Notes under the pieces: generated by a model
What the model saw: only the letters and a program-made list of their open reading frames with translations
Databases searched by the model: none
What the model was told of the DNA's origin: nothing
Made by a program: the position numbers and the translations under genes
Source of the DNA: Pseudomonadota bacterium
GTDB lineage: Bacteria > Pseudomonadota > Alphaproteobacteria > Rhizobiales > Devosiaceae
Assembly (NCBI GenBank): GCA_023437755.1
Contig: JAEZFJ010000471.1
Coordinates: forward strand, 1 to 7,199
DNA: 7,199 nt
Direction: 5' to 3'
Shown: in pieces, positions 6,796 to 7,199 of the stretch
How the letters are laid out: each line of letters begins with the position of its first letter
Numbering within the stretch: the stretch's first letter is position 1

Positions 6796-7199
6796 TCAGG
6801 TCAGGCGTTGCAGCAGGTCCAGCAACTGCTCGCGCTTGGCCGGTCCGCCCAGGCGTTCGATGAACTCCTTCTCCAACTCCTCGTGAAGAGCCCGGGCGCG
6901 AACCAGGAAGCTGCGCCCTGCCGGCGTCAGGTAGAGGGCGTTGGCGCGCCGGTCGCTTTCAAGGTTGAGCCGTTCGATCAGTCCCCGGGCCTCAAGGCCC
7001 TGGGCCAAGGCAACGAAGTTGGCCCGCTTGATCCCGAGCGCTGCTGCAATCTCGCTCTGCTTGCGGCCGGGCGAGTCGTCCACGAGCACCAGGACGGCAT
7101 ACTCGGCAGGCCGCATGGACAAGCTCTCGAAGACTGCCATGAACCGCTGGAAGACGCTCAGTTGCGCCCGCCGCAGGCGGTAGCCGACGAGGCTGAGAC
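6796..7199 (-). CDS. MarR-family transcriptional regulator, N-terminus beyond window edge
   Basis: This is a dimeric winged-helix DNA-binding regulator, often ligand-released and frequently tied to phenolic compounds. Visible are 133 residues down to the TGA at 6798-6796. A first helix (LSLVGYRLRRAQLSVFQRF) is followed by RPAEYAVLVLVDDSPGRKQS, the recognition region (EIAAALGIKRANFVALAQGL), the wing (RLNLESDRRANALYLTPAGR) and a C-terminal dimerisation helix. The frame stays open to the window edge, and the ATG at 7140 would delete the first dimerisation helix, so the true start lies right of the window; MarR proteins are usually 140-160 residues. It converges on vanB, so it does not share the vanA promoter. 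Regulation of vanAB is a guess from proximity; characterised VanR repressors that I recall are GntR-type. Confidence 0.88.
   Translation of the reverse strand, partial: LSLVGYRLRRAQLSVFQRFMAVFESLSMRPAEYAVLVLVDDSPGRKQSEIAAALGIKRANFVALAQGLEARGLIERLNLESDRRANALYLTPAGRSFLVRARALHEELEKEFIERLGGPAKREQLLDLLQRLT

Overview
The window is GC-rich DNA from a proteobacterium, most likely an alphaproteobacterium of the Hyphomicrobiales (Rhizobiales) type. This rests on the strong G/C third-position bias, a HWE-family histidine kinase next to a stand-alone receiver, and the overall gene styles. The genus cannot be named from the sequence alone. No wholly new system is visible. The noteworthy parts are a probable CTG-initiated sensor kinase and a scar of recombination beside a tRNA gene, next to a vanillate-type demethylase operon.

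Left part (1-3516): the 5' part of polA runs leftward off the window (minus strand, 5'-nuclease domain visible). A 117-bp divergent spacer separates it from a plus-strand signalling pair: a single-domain response regulator (1126-1584) and a soluble three-PAS HWE histidine kinase (1678-3516). The kinase has no ATG/GTG/TTG start that preserves its first PAS domain, but a perfect AGGAGG sits 5 nt before a CTG codon.

Middle (3513-4335): a small lipoprotein lytic transglycosylase on the minus strand converges on the kinase, and the two stop codons share one CTAG. A spacer with a candidate tRNA promoter follows, then a complete tRNA-Arg(CCG) with encoded CCA.

Right part (4336-7199): directly after the tRNA lies about 390 bp with no intact gene. 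It holds two relics. One is the C-terminal end of what looks like a serine recombinase (minus strand), whose frame runs on through the tRNA in antisense. The other is a short piece of an ArsR-type winged-helix DNA-binding domain (plus strand). Next comes a promoter-like AT-rich patch, then vanA-vanB: a Rieske non-haem iron oxygenase and its flavin/ferredoxin reductase, together predicted to O-demethylate vanillate or a related methoxy-aromatic. A MarR-family regulator, cut by the window edge, converges on vanB and is a candidate regulator of the operon. The tRNA, recombinase remnant and catabolic operon together suggest acquisition by integration at the tRNA locus, but the far boundary is not in the window.
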